Source of the DNA: Scytonema hofmannii PCC 7110
GTDB lineage: Bacteria; Cyanobacteriota; Cyanobacteriia; Cyanobacteriales; Nostocaceae
Direction: 5' to 3'
NCBI RefSeq assembly: GCF_000346485.2
Contig: NZ_KQ976354.1
Coordinates: 894,522 to 927,020, forward strand
DNA: 32,499 nucleotides
Below, piece after piece: positions 31,059 to 32,499 of the stretch (position 1 is its first letter; every line of letters begins with the position of its first letter). The notes under the pieces are model-generated. The model saw only the letters and a program-made list of their open reading frames with translations. It made no database searches and was not told the origin of the DNA. Made by a program: the position numbers and the translations under genes.

Positions 31059-32499
31059 GACGATACTAAATTAATTTCTGACGCGATCGCAAAGCTGCGT
31101 TCTTTGAGTCAGGTCAATATTCTGTCTTCTTGGCGATGCTGTGAAGGTGACTTGAGTGTATGTGAAGTGAATGCATCCGATCTATCTTCTTGGAATTTTG
31201 CTGAGTTGAATGCAAAAGGACAAATTACTTGGGCTGGGGGTCAAAAGGTTTTATGGCTGTTACAAAAATTAATAATTCCTCAGGATTTACAAGGTTATCC
31301 CTTACAGGGGTTGTCTTTGCGTCTGGCGCTTGTTTGGTGGGCTGATTCTGCTAAGGTTTATGTGAATGAACAGTTGATGGTTGAGGGGGATTTGTTTGAT
31401 TCTTTTCCAAGGGTGCTTTTGAGTGGGGGTGTCACGCCAGGAGAGGAATTGACGGTGGCGTTGCGTTTGGTGAGTCCGGGTCATTGTGATGGTGCTTTGG
31501 TGAAGTCGCAACTGGTTTATGAATCTAATGATGATTCTGTGGAACCTGGTTTTGTGGCTGATGAGTTGGGTGTTATGCAGTGTTATTTGGAATGTTTTGC
31601 GCGGGATCGGTTGGATGTTTTGAGGGCTTTTGTTGAGGGGTTGGATTGGAAGAAATTGAACCGCAGAGGCGCTGAGGGCGCTGAGAAAGAGAGGGGAAGG
31701 GAGTTTGAGGAGTTGCTTTGTGTTGTTCGTCAACAGCTTTTAAAATCCAAAATCCCAAATCTAAAATCTAAAATTTTCTTGTTGGGTCATGCTCATCTCG
31801 ATTTAGCATGGTTGTGGCGTGTGGGTGAAACTTGGGAAGCTGCACAGAGGACTTTTGAATCGGTTTTGAGGCTTCAGCAGGATTTTCCTGAGTTGATTTT
31901 TTGTCATTCTACTCCGGCTCTTTATGCTTGGATTGAGGAACATCGTCCGGATTTGTTTGGTGCTATTCAACGGGCGGTGGCGAATGGACGTTGGGAAGTG
32001 GTGGGTGGTTTTTGGGTTGAACCGGAACTGAATCTGATTGCGGGTGAATCTATTGTTCGTCAGCTTCTCTATGGTCAACGCTATGTGTTGGAGAAGTTTG
32101 GTAGGTTGTCTACTGTGGTGTGGGTTCCTGATAGTTTTGGTTTTTGTGCAACTTTGCCTCAGTTTTTGGTTAATGGGGGTGTTGAGTATTTTGTGACTCA
32201 GAAGTTGCGGTGGAATGATACCACTCGGTTTGAGTATGGTGCTTTTTGGTGGAGGTCTCCTGATGGGAGTGAAGTCTTCAGCTATATGTCTGCACTGATT
32301 GGTGAAGGTATAGATCCAGTGAAGATGGTGTCTTATGCTTGTGAGTGGCTGTCTCAAACGGGGTTAGTTGAATCTCTTTGGCTTCCTGGTGTGGGGGATC
32401 ATGGGGGCGGTCCTACTCGTGATATGTTGGAAACCGCCCGTCGCTGGCAAAATTCTCCCATTTTTCCCGATGTTGAATTTTGTACTTCTGAAACTTACT
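31038..32499 (+). CDS. GH38 alpha-mannosidase, 5' part (runs past the window end)
   Basis: 487 codons are visible and the gene continues. Residues about 1-215 are an N-terminal accessory domain (LRLALVWWADSAKVYVNEQL). The GH38 catalytic domain begins with the zinc-binding motif GHAHLDLAWLWRVGET (His251, Asp255). The catalytic nucleophile is Asp365 in VVWVPDSFGFCATLPQ. WRSPDGSEVFSYM and GVGDHGGGPTRDML are further family blocks. It would release alpha-linked mannose, probably in the cytoplasm or periplasm; no signal peptide is seen. It starts only a dozen bases from the divergent hypothetical gene (or overlaps it if that starts at 31058), so they share a promoter region. Two spacer-type repeats are read through in frame just before the catalytic domain (31660-31697 and 31738-31776). 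Confidence 0.93.
   Translation, partial: MTSPVSHDDTKLISDAIAKLRSLSQVNILSSWRCCEGDLSVCEVNASDLSSWNFAELNAKGQITWAGGQKVLWLLQKLIIPQDLQGYPLQGLSLRLALVWWADSAKVYVNEQLMVEGDLFDSFPRVLLSGGVTPGEELTVALRLVSPGHCDGALVKSQLVYESNDDSVEPGFVADELGVMQCYLECFARDRLDVLRAFVEGLDWKKLNRRGAEGAEKERGREFEELLCVVRQQLLKSKIPNLKSKIFLLGHAHLDLAWLWRVGETWEAAQRTFESVLRLQQDFPELIFCHSTPALYAWIEEHRPDLFGAIQRAVANGRWEVVGGFWVEPELNLIAGESIVRQLLYGQRYVLEKFGRLSTVVWVPDSFGFCATLPQFLVNGGVEYFVTQKLRWNDTTRFEYGAFWWRSPDGSEVFSYMSALIGEGIDPVKMVSYACEWLSQTGLVESLWLPGVGDHGGGPTRDMLETARRWQNSPIFPDVEFCTSETY
31660..31697 (+). repeat. Spacer-type repeat read in frame inside the mannosidase
   Basis: CCGCAGAGGCGCTGAGGGCG and following CTGAGAAAGAGAGG match the dispersed CGCAGAGGCGC(A/T)GAG repeat of cyanobacterial spacers. 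Here it codes NRRGAEGAEKERG without breaking the frame. Confidence 0.7.
31738..31776 (+). repeat. AAAATCCAAAATC / TAAAATC tandem repeat read in frame
   Basis: Units of (T/C)(A)AAATC repeated about five times, coding LKSKIPNLKSKI directly before the catalytic strand LLGHAHLD. It is typical of non-coding STRR repeats. Confidence 0.75.

Noticed and set aside
31302-32357. Long minus-strand ORFs at the right end
   Set aside because: They lie antisense to the clear GH38 mannosidase frame and have low-complexity, biased composition.
1-32499. tRNA or rRNA genes
   Set aside because: No cloverleaf-like T-loop context or rRNA sequence was noticed by eye; a covariance-model search would be needed to exclude them fully.

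Overview
The window looks like a chromosomal segment of a filamentous, probably heterocyst-type cyanobacterium. It carries psbI of photosystem II, a cyanobacterial DUF3769/LptD-like outer-membrane protein, a PEP-CTERM protein, several GCGATCGC (HIP1) octamers and the short tandem repeats typical of Nostocales spacers. No genome name can be assigned from sequence alone.

Layout. 1-660: start of a MATE efflux gene and an ArsR-type regulator, both on the minus strand. 1108-3936: psbI and the DUF3769 gene. 3937-5452: two small genes and a scar region holding a second, nearly identical arsR copy, a dead piece of the DUF3769 gene and a dead 3' piece of a gene intact at 29 kb. 6024-8192: a predicted extracellular protein with eight ~40-residue repeats followed by exactly seven SBBP repeats (a complete propeller). 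8510-22888: one giant gene for a CARDB-repeat/RTX secreted protein, split in two by a 6.8 kb element. 23111-24920: a membrane protein and a family 2 glycosyltransferase. 25478-26306: a PEP-CTERM gene broken by a 191 bp MITE. 26532-27522: remnants including a C-terminally altered ParA. 27895-31058: hypothetical and membrane proteins. 31038-end: a divergent GH38 alpha-mannosidase, cut by the window end.

Main result. The element between 10373 and 17219 carries a large serine recombinase. Both ends share the tetranucleotide AGTT. Joining the outer flanks at AGTT restores one uninterrupted frame for the giant gene (about 2511 codons, no repair needed). Joining the element ends at the same AGTT puts an ATG with a strong ribosome binding site, now stranded at the far right end, in frame with the first element gene, a DUF5372-like ORF just upstream of the recombinase. 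One crossover therefore repairs two reading frames. This suggests a precise gene-interruption element, analogous in logic to the nifD, fdxN and hupL elements of heterocystous cyanobacteria, whose recombinase operon is separated from its own translation start by integration. Inside it an IS200/IS605 element (tnpA plus a TnpB without an obvious zinc finger) has split a four-helix-bundle gene, which also rejoins in frame when the IS is removed. The structure is a gene within a gene within a gene.

The rest shows repeat and MITE activity: a 5 bp target duplication at the PEP-CTERM MITE, two other MITE-like inverted-repeat blocks, spacer-type repeats read in frame inside the mannosidase gene, and a homopolymer run at the window start that may be an assembly artefact.
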